A stretch of DNA of 64,000 nt from Pseudomonas sp. ANT_J12 (GTDB lineage: Bacteria > Pseudomonadota > Gammaproteobacteria > Pseudomonadales > Pseudomonadaceae), in the NCBI RefSeq assembly GCF_008370045.1, contig NZ_VOBN01000001.1:930001-994000 (forward strand), read 5' to 3'. Of the stretch, positions 37,197-48,221 are shown piece after piece. Made by a program: the position numbers and the translations under genes. The notes under the pieces are model-generated. The model searched no databases. It was not told where the DNA came from and worked only from the letters and a program-made list of their open reading frames with translations. The stretch's first letter is position 1. The number at the start of each line of letters is the position of its first letter.

Positions 37197-37657
37197 CAAG
37201 CGGCAAGCTTGTCGGCGTACAGCTAGTCAGAAATTTTGTTAATCAAGCCGCATAGCATTCTTGAAAGCTCGCGGGTTTCTGTAATCCAATTTTCAGCCAG
37301 TGGATCGGCGATATAAGCAATTTCACGGGCAATGAGGAGTTGGGTGCGTAACTCCCCACAGGAAGCCTTGGCGATCCAAAGAAAACGCACTTTTTCCTTG
37401 GCACTGCGCCGTTCCATGCCTTCAGCAATATTGGAAGGCATCGAAAGCGCGGAGCGGGTGATTTGGTCCTTGAAACCAAAATCCCTTCAACGCGCGAACT
37501 CTCTGTAAATGCCCACCGCCAAACACTTGCTACGCTGCCAAACAACCAGTCTCTCGAAATCCATAACGAGTAACTCAATCACGGCTCGCAGCAACCGGCC
37601 ACAAGCACCAAACCACAACGTTACGCATACCGCCTTTAACTTGCAGCTTGCCGCTTG
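37197..37657. mobile_element. Candidate inverted-repeat-bounded element carrying a four-helix-bundle gene
   Basis: CAAGCGGCAAGCT (37197-37209) and its exact inverse AGCTTGCCGCTTG (37645-37657) enclose 435 bp that hold a broken four-helix-bundle gene on the minus strand. Imperfect homology extends outward (AAGCTTC at 37191 and CGAAGCTT at 37663). The element splits the cysD-cysNC operon, and related sequence without a gene lies at 19454-19545 and near 35234. It encodes no transposase, and no target-site duplication is obvious. Calling it mobile is inference. Confidence 0.5.
37223..37564 (-). pseudogene. Four-helix-bundle protein (23S rRNA intervening-sequence protein family) with in-frame TGA
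   Basis: From the ATG at 37564 the frame reads MDFERLVVWQRSKCLAVGIY, REFAR, then TGA at codon 26 (37489-37487). It continues in the same frame with RDFGFKDQITRSALSMPSNI, AEGMERRS and on to a stop at 37223. The whole matches the S23/IVP four-helix-bundle family, in which the place of the TGA is often a cysteine, so one base change (TGC or TGT to TGA) would explain the break. Total length with readthrough is 113 residues, normal for the family. Downstream ATG codons at 37441 allow a 72-residue fragment. The rest of the frame is undamaged, which suggests a recent mutation or readthrough. Confidence 0.78.
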
Positions 37658-37668
37658 TAACTCGAAGC

Positions 37669-38586
37669 TTAAAAGTAACCCTGCCGTTTCTTTTCTTCCA
37701 TCGAGCCTGCGCCATCGTGGTCGATGACCCGGCCCTGGCGTTCGGAAGTTCGCGTCAGGAGCATTTCCTGAATGATGTCGGTCAGGCTGGTGGCCTCGGA
37801 TTCGACCGCACCGGTCAACGGGTAGTCGCCGAGTGTGCGGAAGCGCACCTTTTTCTTGACGATGCGCGCCTTGTCTTCGTCGCTCAGGTGATTGTGCAGG
37901 CGTTCGTCGTCGATCATGATCCAGGTGCCATTCATCTCGATGACGTCGCGCTCGGCGGCGAAATACAGCGGCACGATCGGGATGCCTTCAAGGTAGATGT
38001 ACTGCCAGATATCCAGCTCGGTCCAGTTCGACAACGGGAACACACGAATGGATTCGCCCTTGTTGACGTTGCCGTTGTAGACGTTCCACAGCTCGGGGCG
38101 CTGGTTTTTCGGGTCCCAGCGGTGCTTGGTGTCGCGGAAGGAATACACGCGCTCTTTGGCGCGGGACTTCTCTTCATCACGACGGGCACCGCCGAAAGCG
38201 GCGTCGAAACCATACTTGTCGAGGGCTTGTTTCAGGCCTTCGGTTTTCATGATGTCGGTGTGCTTGGCGCTGCCGTGGGTCAGCGGATTGATGCCCTGCG
38301 CGACGCCATCGGGGTTGACGTGGACGATCAGGTCCAGGCCCAGTTCTTCGACCATGCGGTCGCGGAACGCGTACATTTCCTTGAACTTCCACCGGGTGTC
38401 GACGTGCATCACCGGGAACGGCAGCTTGCCCGGGAAGAATGCCTTGCGCGCAAGGTGCAGCATCACGGCGGAGTCTTTACCGACGGAGTACAGCATCACC
38501 GGGTTATCGAACTCGGCGGCGACCTCGCGGATGATGTGGATGCTTTCGGCCTCCAGCTGTTTCAGATGCGTCAGTTTGTCGACCAT
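37669..38586 (-). CDS. cysD: Sulfate adenylyltransferase subunit 2 CysD
   Basis: A 305-residue PP-loop enzyme: [20 protein letters not shown] carries the pyrophosphate-binding loop. [20 protein letters not shown] and [20 protein letters not shown] are typical of CysD. With CysN it activates sulfate to APS. It ends ETTEKRQGYF-like with RQGYF, as in the family. It is the first gene of the operon and is separated from cysNC by the inverted-repeat element at 37197-37657. Confidence 0.95.
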   Translation of the reverse strand: MVDKLTHLKQLEAESIHIIREVAAEFDNPVMLYSVGKDSAVMLHLARKAFFPGKLPFPVMHVDTRWKFKEMYAFRDRMVEELGLDLIVHVNPDGVAQGINPLTHGSAKHTDIMKTEGLKQALDKYGFDAAFGGARRDEEKSRAKERVYSFRDTKHRWDPKNQRPELWNVYNGNVNKGESIRVFPLSNWTELDIWQYIYLEGIPIVPLYFAAERDVIEMNGTWIMIDDERLHNHLSDEDKARIVKKKVRFRTLGDYPLTGAVESEATSLTDIIQEMLLTRTSERQGRVIDHDGAGSMEEKKRQGYF

Positions 38587-38728
38587 GGCTACTCACGAAA
38601 ACGATCTTATGGACGGCCAGCGGGCCGTGTTCGAGCGGGGAATCCTAGCACAGCGACCTCTTCTAATCAGGACGTGGGCTAGATCGAAAGGGTATATGAA
38701 TATACCTGCTCGTTTGGGCTACAGCCCT

Positions 38729-38820
38729 TGTAGGAGCAAGGCTTGCCCGCGAAGAACGATAACGCGGTCTACCTGACGCACCGCGTAATCGTTCTTCGCG
38801 GGCAAGCCTCGCTCCCGCAG
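38729..38820. repeat. Inverted REP pair
   Basis: TGTAGGAGCAAGGCTTGCCC faces GGGCAAGCCTCGCTCCCGCA, with the inner GAACGATAACGCGGTCTACC arm repeated inverted as CGCGTAATCGTTC. Nearly the same interior is found at 17619-17711. Confidence 0.88.
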
Positions 38821-38832
38821 GGTATGGCGGTG

Positions 38833-39591
38833 TCAGATGGGGTTGGGGCAATCAATGAAGATGTGTTCCAGGGCAAACCGACGCGCCAGGTAATCCCCCA
38901 GCGCTTGAACGCCATAACGCTCGGTGGCGTGATGACCGGCGGCGATGAAGCTGATGTCGTTTTCCCGTGCGCTGTGGAAAGTTTGCTCGGAGGCTTCGCC
39001 GCTCAGGTACAGATCGACACCCGCCAGCACCGCCTGATCAATGTAGCCCTGGCCACCCCCGGTGCACCAGCCGACCCGACGAATCATCTGGCTGCCTTCA
39101 ATCAGCAACGGCTCGCGGCCCATCACTTCCTGCACCCGGCGCGCAAAGTCGCGAGGGCTCAGCGGTTCACTCAGCGAGCCGACCAGGCCGACGACTTTCA
39201 GGTTATCCGGATCCAGCGGCCCTTCGACGGTGATGTCCAACTGACGGGCCAGCTGCACGTTGTTACCGACGTCCGGATGCAAATCCAGCGGCAAGTGATA
39301 AGACAGCAAACTGATGTCGTGCTTGAGCAAGGTCTTCAAGCGGCGCTGCTTCATGCCGGTGATGCACGGGTTCTCGCCTTTCCAGAAGTAGCCGTGATGC
39401 ACCAGCACCAGATCGGCCTTGGCCTCGACCGCCGCGTCCAGCAGCGCCTGGCTGGCGGTGACGCCGCTGACGATGCGCATCACTTGCGGACGACCTTCGA
39501 CCTGCAAGCCATTCGGGCAGTAGTCGGCGATCTTTGAACTGTTAAGGTAACGGTCGGCTTCTTCGACCAGGGTGCTCAGGGCGACGGCCAT
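38833..39591 (-). CDS. Nif3-like dinuclear metal centre protein
   Basis: A 252-residue member of the Nif3/YbgI (DUF34) family. It starts in the usual way (NSSKIADYCPNGLQVEGRPQ) and has the metal-binding LVLVHHGYFWKGENP, then YLSGEASEQTFHSARENDIS and the late AAGHHATERYGVQAL. The proteins form hexamers with a two-metal site; some are GTP cyclohydrolase-like hydrolases, but the general role is unsettled. It lies divergent from algW, in an arrangement shared with other pseudomonads. Confidence 0.9.
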   Translation of the reverse strand: MAVALSTLVEEADRYLNSSKIADYCPNGLQVEGRPQVMRIVSGVTASQALLDAAVEAKADLVLVHHGYFWKGENPCITGMKQRRLKTLLKHDISLLSYHLPLDLHPDVGNNVQLARQLDITVEGPLDPDNLKVVGLVGSLSEPLSPRDFARRVQEVMGREPLLIEGSQMIRRVGWCTGGGQGYIDQAVLAGVDLYLSGEASEQTFHSARENDISFIAAGHHATERYGVQALGDYLARRFALEHIFIDCPNPI

Positions 39592-39610
39592 AAAAGACTC
39601 CTAAATATCC

Positions 39611-39639
39611 CGTTCAGAGGCGCGCTCGCCTCGTATAAT
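39611..39639 (+). promoter_or_regulatory. Candidate algW promoter
   Basis: A consensus TATAAT (39634-39639) lies 54 bp before the algW start, with CGTTCA at the -35 position 17 bp upstream. The -10 is strong and the -35 is weak. Confidence 0.45.
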
Positions 39640-39693
39640 GCGCGACATTATGGGCGGTCTCATACCACCTGCAACCTTTCCAGGACTTGCTTA

Positions 39694-40848
39694 ATGCTTA
39701 AGGCGCTGCGTTTTTCCGGCTGGCCGCTGTTGGCCGGCGTGCTTATTGCTCTGTTGATAATCCAGCGTTACCCACAGTGGGTCGGGCTTCCGAGCCTGGA
39801 CGTCAACCTGCAGCAAGCCCCGCAAACCACCAGCGTGCAACAAGGGCCAGTGTCCTACGCCGATGCCGTGGTGATTGCCGCACCAGCGGTGGTCAACCTC
39901 TACACGACCAAAGTCATCAATAAGCCGAATCACCCGCTGTTCGAAGATCCGCAGTTCCGCCGCTTCTTCGGCGACAACTCGCCGAAGCAGAAGCGCATGG
40001 AGTCGAGCCTGGGCTCCGGCGTGATCATGAGCCCGGAAGGCTACATTTTGACCAACAATCACGTGACCACCGGTGCCGACCAGATTGTCGTGGCGCTCAA
40101 GGATGGCCGCGAAACCCTGGCCCGAGTGATCGGCAGCGACCCGGAAACCGACCTGGCGGTATTGAAGATCGATCTGAAAAACTTGCCGGCGATCACCATC
40201 GGCCGTTCCGACAATATCCGCATCGGCGACGTCGCGCTGGCCATCGGCAACCCGTTCGGCGTCGGCCAGACGGTGACCATGGGCATCATCAGCGCCACCG
40301 GGCGTAACCAGTTGGGCCTGAACAACTACGAAGACTTCATCCAGACCGACGCCGCGATCAACCCCGGCAACTCCGGCGGTGCGCTGGTGGACGCCAACGG
40401 CAACCTGACCGGCATCAACACCGCGATCTTCTCCAAGTCCGGCGGGTCCCAAGGCATCGGCTTCGCGATCCCGGTCAAACTGGCGATGGAAGTGATGAAG
40501 TCGATCATCGAACACGGCCAGGTGATTCGCGGCTGGCTCGGGATTGAAGTGCAGCCGCTGACCCAGGAACTGGCGGAATCGTTCGGCCTGTCCGGGCGCC
40601 CGGGCATCGTGGTCGCGGGGATTTTCCGTGACGGTCCGGCGCAGAAGGCCGGCCTGCAACTCGGTGACGTGATCCTCAGCATCGACGGCGAACCGGCCGG
40701 CGATGGCCGCCGCTCGATGAACCAGGTGGCGCGGATCAAACCGACCGACAAGGTAACGATTCAGGTGATGCGTAACGGCAAGGAACTGAAGCTGAGCGCA
40801 GAGATTGGTTTGCGTCCGCCGCCGGCGCCGGTCAAAGAAGAAGAGTAA
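39694..40848 (+). CDS. algW: Site-1 regulated-intramembrane protease AlgW (DegS homologue)
   Basis: A 384-residue periplasmic HtrA-family protease tethered by one membrane span (residues 8-23). The catalytic triad is His123 (ILTNNHVTTG), Asp153 (PETDLAVLKI) and Ser227 (INPGNSGGALV). A single PDZ domain covers about 280-370. AlgW senses misfolded outer-membrane proteins and cuts the anti-sigma factor MucA, which releases AlgU for envelope stress response and alginate control. A short Lys/Glu tail ends the protein. The neighbours (Nif3-like gene on one side, hisC on the other) match P. aeruginosa. Confidence 0.95.
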   Translation: MLKALRFSGWPLLAGVLIALLIIQRYPQWVGLPSLDVNLQQAPQTTSVQQGPVSYADAVVIAAPAVVNLYTTKVINKPNHPLFEDPQFRRFFGDNSPKQKRMESSLGSGVIMSPEGYILTNNHVTTGADQIVVALKDGRETLARVIGSDPETDLAVLKIDLKNLPAITIGRSDNIRIGDVALAIGNPFGVGQTVTMGIISATGRNQLGLNNYEDFIQTDAAINPGNSGGALVDANGNLTGINTAIFSKSGGSQGIGFAIPVKLAMEVMKSIIEHGQVIRGWLGIEVQPLTQELAESFGLSGRPGIVVAGIFRDGPAQKAGLQLGDVILSIDGEPAGDGRRSMNQVARIKPTDKVTIQVMRNGKELKLSAEIGLRPPPAPVKEEE

Positions 40849-40866
40849 GCCCCCCGCCGCCTGACC

Positions 40867-40899
40867 TGATCGTTCCCACGCGGAGCGTGGGAACGATCA
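40867..40899. repeat. Perfect 15-bp-stem palindrome
   Basis: TGATCGTTCCCACGC, loop GGA, GCGTGGGAACGATCA. No T-run follows. This GTTCCCACGC type is a second dispersed palindrome family in Pseudomonas; it lies next to a standard REP pair. Confidence 0.85.
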
Positions 40900-40900
40900 T

Positions 40901-40993
40901 GTAGGAGCGAGGCTTGCCCGCGAAGGCGTCAGGTCAGTCAGCGATGATGTCGACTGATATGACGCCTTCGCGGGCAAGCCTCGCTCCTACAGG
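40901..40993. repeat. Inverted REP pair
   Basis: GTAGGAGCGAGGCTTGCCCG faces CGGGCAAGCCTCGCTCCTAC around GTCAGTCAGCGATGATGTCG, between the convergent algW and hisC genes. Confidence 0.9.
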
Positions 40994-41005
40994 GGGTGGT
41001 ACTGG

Positions 41006-42058
41006 TTAGAGATCGCCGAGGCCGTCGATCAGCGCCTGGTTCTGCTCTGGCGTGCCGATGGAGATCCGCAGGAACTGGGCAATCCGCTCCTGCTTGAAGT
41101 GTCGAACGATCACCCCTTGCTCACGCAACTTCGCCGCCAGACCGGCCGCATCGTGTTGCGGGTGCCGGGCGAAGATGAAGTTGGCGGCCGATGGCAGCAC
41201 TTCAAAACCCTTCGCTTCCAGCTGAGCGACAACCTTCTCGCGGTTCTCGATGACCAATCGGCACGTCTTGTCGAAGTACTCACGATCCTCGAACGCCGCC
41301 GCTGCCCCGACATTCGCCAGGCGATCCAGCGGATACGAGTTGAAGCTGTTCTTGATCCGCTCCAGGGCCTCGATCAGGTCCGGGTGCCCTACCGCCAGAC
41401 CAACCCGCAGCCCCGCCAACGAGCGGGACTTGGACAAGGTCTGGGTCACCAGCAGGTTCGGGTAGCGGTCCACCAGGCTGATCGCGGTTTCGCCGCCGAA
41501 GTCGATATAGGCTTCATCGACCACCACCACCGAATCCGGGCTGGCCTTGAGGATCTGCTCCACGGCGTCCAGCGCCAGCAGGCACCCGGTCGGCGCGTTC
41601 GGGTTGGGGAAAATGATCCCGCCGTTGGGCTTGGCGTAGTCGGCCGGGTTGATCTGGAACTGGGCGTCCAGCGGCACTGCGTCAAAGGCAATGCCGTACA
41701 ACCCGCAGTACACCGGGTAGAAGCTGTAGCTGATGTCCGGGAACAGCACCGGATTGTCGTGTTGCAGCAAGCCGTGAAAGATGTGCGCCAGGACTTCGTC
41801 GGAACCGTTGCCGAGGAACACCTGGTTGCTCTGAACGCCGTAGTACTTGGCCACCGCATTCTTCAGCAAATCGCTGTTCGGGTCCGGGTACAGGCGCAGG
41901 TTGTCGTTCAGTTCGGTCTGCATCGCCGCCAGGGCTTTTGGCGACGGACCGTAGGGGTTTTCGTTGGTGTTGAGCTTCACCAGTTTCGCCAGTTTCGGCT
42001 GCTCGCCCGGCACGTAAGGCACCAGATCCTTGACGAACGGGCTCCAGAATTTACTCAT
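41006..42058 (-). CDS. hisC: Histidinol-phosphate aminotransferase HisC
   Basis: A 350-residue class I/II aminotransferase. [20 protein letters not shown] near the N-terminus, the [14 protein letters not shown] strand, the DEAYIDFG motif and the PLP lysine in [15 protein letters not shown] are all family markers. It converts imidazole acetol phosphate to histidinol phosphate. It follows hisD after 2 bp, as the last gene of the hisG-hisD-hisC run. Confidence 0.94.
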   Translation of the reverse strand: MSKFWSPFVKDLVPYVPGEQPKLAKLVKLNTNENPYGPSPKALAAMQTELNDNLRLYPDPNSDLLKNAVAKYYGVQSNQVFLGNGSDEVLAHIFHGLLQHDNPVLFPDISYSFYPVYCGLYGIAFDAVPLDAQFQINPADYAKPNGGIIFPNPNAPTGCLLALDAVEQILKASPDSVVVVDEAYIDFGGETAISLVDRYPNLLVTQTLSKSRSLAGLRVGLAVGHPDLIEALERIKNSFNSYPLDRLANVGAAAAFEDREYFDKTCRLVIENREKVVAQLEAKGFEVLPSAANFIFARHPQHDAAGLAAKLREQGVIVRHFKQERIAQFLRISIGTPEQNQALIDGLGDL

Positions 42059-42060
42059 CT

Positions 42061-43386
42061 TCAGTTCCCCTTCTTGTCATCAACGATGCGGTATTCGGCG
42101 CTGCGGGCGTGGGCGGTCAGCGACTCGCCACGGGCCAGCACGGACGCGGTCTTGCCCAGTTCGGACGCCCCCTGCTCGGAGCAGAAAATGATCGACGAGC
42201 GTTTCTGGAAGTCGTACACACCCAGCGGCGAGGAGAACCGCGCGGTGCCTGAGGTCGGCAACACGTGGTTGGGGCCGGCGCAGTAATCGCCCAGGGCTTC
42301 AGAGGTGTGGCGCCCCATGAAGATCGCCCCAGCGTGGCGGATCAGCGGCAGCCAGGCTTGCGGATCGGCGACCGACAACTCCAGGTGCTCCGGCGCGATG
42401 CGGTTGGCCACTTCGATGGCTTGTTCCATGTCACGGACCAGGATCAGCGCGCCACGGCCGTTGATCGAGGTTTCGATGATCTCGGCGCGCTCCATGGTTG
42501 GCAGCAACTTGGCGATGCTCGCGGCAACCTTGTCGAGGAACTCGGCGTCCGGGCTGACCAGAATCGCCTGGGCGTCTTCGTCGTGCTCGGCCTGGGAGAA
42601 CAGGTCCATGGCGATCCAGTCCGGATCGGTCTGGCCGTCGCACACCACGAGAATCTCGGACGGGCCGGCGATCATGTCGATACCGACCTGACCAAACACG
42701 TGGCGCTTGGCAGTGGCGACATAGATGTTGCCCGGGCCAACCACTTTGTCGACCTTCGGCACGCTTTCGGTGCCGTAAGCCAGCGCGGCAACCGCTTGGG
42801 CGCCGCCGATAGTGAACACGCGGTCGACGCCGGCGATGCAGGCCGCGGCCAGTACCAGTTCATTGAGTTCACCGCGCGGGGTTGGCACGACCATGACCAC
42901 TTCGGTCACGCCGGCCACCTTGGCTGGAATCGCGTTCATCAGCACGGAGGACGGGTACGACGCCTTGCCACCCGGCACGTACAGGCCGGCGCGATCCAGC
43001 GGCGTGACCTTCTGGCCCAGCACCGTGCCGTCGGCTTCGGTGTAGCTCCAGGAATCCTGCTTCTGTTTTTCGTGGTAGCTGCGCACCCGGGCCGCGGCTT
43101 TTTCCAACGCTTCGCGCTGGGGTACGGTGATCCGGGTCAGGGCCAGTTCCAGGCGTTCGCGCGGCAGGATCAGGTCGGCCATGGAGGCGACTTGCAAGCC
43201 GTCGAACTTCTGGGTGAATTCCACCAGCGCCGCATCGCCACGCTCACGCACAGCCTTGATGATGTCCAGCACCCGCTGATTGACCGAGTCGTCAGACACA
43301 CTTTCCCAGCTCAGCAGATGATCCAGATGATGCGCGAAATCCGGGTCAGCAGCGTTGAGTCGGCGAATTGCAGTCGGTGCGGTCAT
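42061..43386 (-). CDS. hisD: Histidinol dehydrogenase HisD
   Basis: A 441-residue zinc enzyme that oxidises histidinol to histidine with NAD in two steps. [52 protein letters not shown] and the late [19 protein letters not shown] hold the substrate and zinc residues. Length is normal. The gene lies between hisG and hisC on the minus strand; the 125-bp gap before it may contain an internal promoter. Confidence 0.95.
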   Translation of the reverse strand: MTAPTAIRRLNAADPDFAHHLDHLLSWESVSDDSVNQRVLDIIKAVRERGDAALVEFTQKFDGLQVASMADLILPRERLELALTRITVPQREALEKAAARVRSYHEKQKQDSWSYTEADGTVLGQKVTPLDRAGLYVPGGKASYPSSVLMNAIPAKVAGVTEVVMVVPTPRGELNELVLAAACIAGVDRVFTIGGAQAVAALAYGTESVPKVDKVVGPGNIYVATAKRHVFGQVGIDMIAGPSEILVVCDGQTDPDWIAMDLFSQAEHDEDAQAILVSPDAEFLDKVAASIAKLLPTMERAEIIETSINGRGALILVRDMEQAIEVANRIAPEHLELSVADPQAWLPLIRHAGAIFMGRHTSEALGDYCAGPNHVLPTSGTARFSSPLGVYDFQKRSSIIFCSEQGASELGKTASVLARGESLTAHARSAEYRIVDDKKGN

Positions 43387-43511
43387 AGCGAGAGCCTCAT
43401 AGGAATGGCAAAAACTCAGGCGCCCTAACTTAGCAGTCGTTTCCGCTTGGGCACCTGAGATTCTGGCTATGAGGCGGATAGACGGGCGCGACTCAAGGTC
43501 GCGCAGGTGAA

Positions 43512-44147
43512 TCAGCCGCGGTGTCGAGACTCCACTGCCTTGCGCAGGGTGTCGATCAACGCCTGGATACGGGCGTGCTGCATTTTCATCGAAGCCTTGT
43601 TGACGATCAGCCGGGAGCTGATATCAGCGATGAAATCCTGTGGCTCCAGGCCATTGGCCCGCAGCGTGTTGCCAGTGTCGACCACGTCGATGATCTTGTC
43701 GGCCAGGCCGATCAGTGGCGCCAGTTCCATCGAGCCATAGAGCTTGATGATGTCGACCTGACGCCCCTGCTCGGCGTAGTAACGCTTGGCAACGTTGACG
43801 AACTTGGTGGCGACGCGCAGACGACCCTTGGGTTCGATGGCGCCGACCTTGCCGGCCGTCATCAGCTTGCACAGGGCAATCCGCAGGTCCAAGGGCTCGT
43901 AGAGGCCCTGGCCGCCGTATTCCATCAGCACATCTTTACCGGCGACGCCCAGGTCCGCGGCACCGTGCTCGACATAAGTCGGCACGTCGGTGGCGCGCAC
44001 GATCAGCAGACGTACGTCAGGCTGGGTCGTGGGGATGATCAGCTTGCGGCTCTTGTCCGGATTCTCGGTCGGCACGATGCCCGCTTCAGCCAGAAGCGGC
44101 AGGGTGTCGTCAAGGATACGGCCCTTGGACAGTGCGATGGTCAACAT
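43512..44147 (-). CDS. hisG: ATP phosphoribosyltransferase HisG, short form
   Basis: A 211-residue catalytic subunit for the first step of histidine synthesis. [20 protein letters not shown] opens the protein, and [20 protein letters not shown] and [21 protein letters not shown] sequence follow. It lacks the C-terminal regulatory domain, so it is the short form that needs HisZ for activity and histidine feedback. HisZ is not encoded in the window. Upstream lie murA and ibaG on the same strand. Confidence 0.94.
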   Translation of the reverse strand: MLTIALSKGRILDDTLPLLAEAGIVPTENPDKSRKLIIPTTQPDVRLLIVRATDVPTYVEHGAADLGVAGKDVLMEYGGQGLYEPLDLRIALCKLMTAGKVGAIEPKGRLRVATKFVNVAKRYYAEQGRQVDIIKLYGSMELAPLIGLADKIIDVVDTGNTLRANGLEPQDFIADISSRLIVNKASMKMQHARIQALIDTLRKAVESRHRG

Positions 44148-44253
44148 GGGAAACGTCAGTCCTTATCAAGGTACTCATGCCCGGTCGCAATCGGCGCCGG
44201 ACATACATCGAGGCCATTACAGCCTCGATGAAGCAAATCAGTTAACAGCAAAC

Positions 44254-44345
44254 TGTGGCGAGGGAGCCTGCTACCGCTGTGTCGCGAAGCGGCCCCAACA
44301 GCGGGACTGCTGCGCAGTCCAACGGGAGCAAGCTCCCTCGCCACA
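44254..44345. repeat. Inverted repeat of the GTGGCGAGGGAGC family
   Basis: TGTGGCGAGGGAGC (44254-44267) pairs with GCTCCCTCGCCACA (44332-44345), with inner arms GGACTGCTGCGCAGTCC. This is a repeat family different from the GTAGGAGC type, in the gap between murA and hisG. Confidence 0.85.
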
Positions 44346-44358
44346 ATTGCAGCCGGAA

Positions 44359-45886
<1,528 letters not shown>

Positions 45887-45931
45887 GCTCAACCTCAATC
45901 GGCGCCCTGTGCGCGCGGGTCGGACATCATA

Positions 45932-45990
45932 CAAAAAAGCCCCGCGCCTGCGAACCCCGCATTCACAGGACTCTGACGGGGGGCTTCTTT
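45932..45990 (-). terminator. Intrinsic terminator after the mla operon
   Basis: On the minus strand GAAGCCCCCCGTC and GCGCGGGGC form a stem with a long loop, followed by six T, between mlaB and ibaG. Confidence 0.72.
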
Positions 45991-46001
45991 ATAGATGCCG
46001 G

Positions 46002-46307
46002 TTAGGGGTGCGCCAACAGCTCGGTCAATTCGCTGACCTGAGCGATTTCGCGCATGTCTTCGGGCATGGCGCGGATGCTGACGGCCTTGCCGCCCGCCTC
46101 TGCATCACGCATGAAGCACAGCAGCAGCGACAAGCCGACACTGCTGGACTTCGTTACCGCCGAACAATCAACCACCACGGCGGCGGCCTTACTGGCCTTG
46201 ATCAGCGCCTGACCTTGCTTGCGCAAGTCAGGGCCGGTGCGGTAATCCAGCACGCCACTGAGCAGCAACTCGCCGGTTTCGCTCATGCGAACGGCTGACT
46301 CACTCAT
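46002..46307 (-). CDS. mlaB: Phospholipid transport protein MlaB (STAS domain)
   Basis: A 101-residue STAS-domain protein. VVDCSAVTKSSSVGLSLLLC holds the conserved serine region. In the MlaFEDB inner-membrane complex it binds the ATPase MlaF and regulates its activity. It overlaps mlaC by 4 bp and is the last gene of the operon mlaF-E-D-C-B. Confidence 0.9.
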   Translation of the reverse strand: MSESAVRMSETGELLLSGVLDYRTGPDLRKQGQALIKASKAAAVVVDCSAVTKSSSVGLSLLLCFMRDAEAGGKAVSIRAMPEDMREIAQVSELTELLAHP

Positions 46308-46945
46308 TGAGTCTTCTTCTCTGTGGCTTCCTTGGCTTTAGCGACTTCCCCGGCCCAATTGTTGATGGTCTTGTCCAGGTCGTTGCCATTGCGCTGCATC
46401 GCGTCAGCGAACTGATCGCGGAACAGCTTGCCGATATTGATGCCGTTGATGATCACGTTGCGCAGCTTCCACTCGCCGTTGATCTTCTCCAGGGTGTACT
46501 GCACGGGATAAACCGCGCCGTTGGTGCCCTTGACCGTCATGCCAACGCTGGTGCGGTCGCCCGACTCATCCTTGGCAGGGTCAACGGTGATGCCCTGGTT
46601 GTTGTATTCGAGCAAAGCGTTGCCATAGAACTGGAACAGGCCTTTCTTGAAGTTTTCCTGGAAGGTCTGCATCTGCGCGGGCGTGGCTTTGCGCGAATAC
46701 TTGACCGTCATGATGCTTTTGGAAATGCCTTCGGCATCCACCACAGGGCCGACAATGGTGTTCAGCGCCGTGTAGAAGTCCTGTGGATCCGTCTTGTACT
46801 TCTCTTTATTGGCCGACAGGTCTGCGAGCATCCGGGTCGTGGTGTCCTGAACCAGATCGTGCGCCGACTGTGCCGCCACGGCGTTAGCCATCAACGGCAG
46901 GGCCGCGAGTAATACCAACAGGCCACGTCGCAAGGTAGAGATCAT
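46304..46945 (-). CDS. mlaC: Periplasmic phospholipid-binding protein MlaC
   Basis: A 213-residue protein with a signal peptide (MISTLRRGLLVLLAALPLMA, cleavage near residue 25) and the MlaC/Ttg2D fold (FYTALNTIVGPVVDAEGISK; FQENFKKGLFQFYGNALLEY; WKLRNVIINGINIGKLFRDQ). It ferries phospholipid between the outer-membrane MlaA complex and MlaD. A Lys/Glu-rich tail (KAKEATEKKTQ) is unstructured. Confidence 0.93.
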   Translation of the reverse strand: MISTLRRGLLVLLAALPLMANAVAAQSAHDLVQDTTTRMLADLSANKEKYKTDPQDFYTALNTIVGPVVDAEGISKSIMTVKYSRKATPAQMQTFQENFKKGLFQFYGNALLEYNNQGITVDPAKDESGDRTSVGMTVKGTNGAVYPVQYTLEKINGEWKLRNVIINGINIGKLFRDQFADAMQRNGNDLDKTINNWAGEVAKAKEATEKKTQ

Positions 46946-46956
46946 TCAAAAGCTCC

Positions 46957-47424
46957 TCATTTGGCGTCTTTGCTAACGGTATTGAGCAGGAATTTACCGA
47001 TCAGGTCCTCGAGCACCAGCGACGACTGGGTGTCATGGATGGTCCCGCCATCCTTGAGCAAGGCTTGTTCCCCGCCCACGCTGATACCAATGTACTTCTC
47101 GCCCAACAGGCCAGCGGTCAGGATAGATGCAGTGGAGTCAGTCGGCAGATTATCTACGCGCTTTTCCAGCTGCATGGTCACCCGACCGGTGAAACTGTCG
47201 CGGTCCAGATCGATCGCCGTGACCTTGCCGATGGTCACACCGGCCATGGTCACTTTAGCTCTGACCGTCAAACCGGCGATATTGTCGAAATAAGCATAAA
47301 GTTTATATGACTCGGTGGTCGCGCTCGGGGACAGGCCACTGACCCGCAACGCAAGCAGCAGTAAAGCCAGGATGCCAGCCAGCAGGAAAAGGCCGACACC
47401 GATTTCCAGGGTGCGGTTTTGCAT
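46957..47424 (-). CDS. mlaD: MCE-domain protein MlaD
   Basis: A 155-residue protein with one N-terminal membrane span (GVGLFLLAGILALLLLALRV) and an MCE domain (DNIAGLTVRAKVTMAGVTIG; GLLGEKYIGISVGGEQALLK). MlaD hexamers form the periplasmic ring of the MlaFEDB transporter. It ends one base into the preceding mlaE stop region, so spacing is tight. Confidence 0.93.
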   Translation of the reverse strand: MQNRTLEIGVGLFLLAGILALLLLALRVSGLSPSATTESYKLYAYFDNIAGLTVRAKVTMAGVTIGKVTAIDLDRDSFTGRVTMQLEKRVDNLPTDSTASILTAGLLGEKYIGISVGGEQALLKDGGTIHDTQSSLVLEDLIGKFLLNTVSKDAK

Positions 47425-48221
47425 CAGAAATCTCCAAACATCAAGGCGGTCAGAATAAAGTCCAGGCCGAGCACTGCCAAAGAGGCATACACCACGGTCT
47501 TGGTTGTGGCACGACTGATCCCCTCGGAAGTGGGCTCGCAGTCATACCCTTGGAATACGGCAATCCAGGTCACGACAAACCCGAAAACGATGCTTTTGAT
47601 GATGCCGTTGAGCACGTCACCATTGAACGTCACGCTGTTTTGCATGTTCGCCCAGTAGGAGCCGTCATAGACGCCCAGCCAGTCGACTGCAACCCACGAA
47701 CCGCCCCAGATCCCGACGACGCTGAAAATCATCGCCAGCACCGGCAGGGAAATGAAACCGGCCCACAGGCGCGGGGCAACGATGTACTTGAGCGGGTCGA
47801 CGCCAATCATTTCCAGACTGGACAACTGCTCGGTGGACTTCATGTTGCCGATTTCCGCCGTCAGGGCCGAACCGGCACGCCCGGCGAACAGCAATGCTGT
47901 CACCACCGGCCCCAGTTCACGCAGCAGCGTCAGGGCAACCATCTGCCCGACGGCCTGTTCCGAACCGTAGCTGGACAGGATATTGAAGCCTTGCAGCGCC
48001 AGCACCATGCCGATAAACACCCCGGAGACCACGATGATCACCAGAGACATCACGCCGATCGAATGCAGTTGCTTGATCAGCAAGCCGAAACCGCCGCCAA
48101 TGCCACCGCGACCCAGCAACGCGTGGAACAGGAAAATCGCCGCCCGCCCGAACACCCCCACGGCATCGATGGCCGCGCGGCCGAACCGGCGCACTCTTTC
48201 TATTAGTGAAATCTTGCGCAT
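47424..48221 (-). CDS. mlaE: Mla transporter permease MlaE
   Basis: A 265-residue inner-membrane protein of the MlaE/YrbE family (SLVIIVVSGVFIGMVLALQG; RELGPVVTALLFAGRAGSAL; AEIGNMKSTEQLSSLEMIGV). It forms the membrane core of the phospholipid transporter with MlaD and MlaF. One-base overlaps with the genes on both sides indicate coupled translation. Confidence 0.94.
   Translation of the reverse strand: MRKISLIERVRRFGRAAIDAVGVFGRAAIFLFHALLGRGGIGGGFGLLIKQLHSIGVMSLVIIVVSGVFIGMVLALQGFNILSSYGSEQAVGQMVALTLLRELGPVVTALLFAGRAGSALTAEIGNMKSTEQLSSLEMIGVDPLKYIVAPRLWAGFISLPVLAMIFSVVGIWGGSWVAVDWLGVYDGSYWANMQNSVTFNGDVLNGIIKSIVFGFVVTWIAVFQGYDCEPTSEGISRATTKTVVYASLAVLGLDFILTALMFGDF

Noticed and set aside
37487..37489. 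Selenocysteine insertion at the TGA of the four-helix-bundle gene
   Set aside because: No compact bacterial SECIS-like hairpin directly after the codon is evident by eye, and no selenoprotein of this family is known to me. A nonsense mutation is far simpler.
37487..37564. Frameshift as the cause of the broken four-helix-bundle gene
   Set aside because: Both halves are in the same frame; only the TGA interrupts them.
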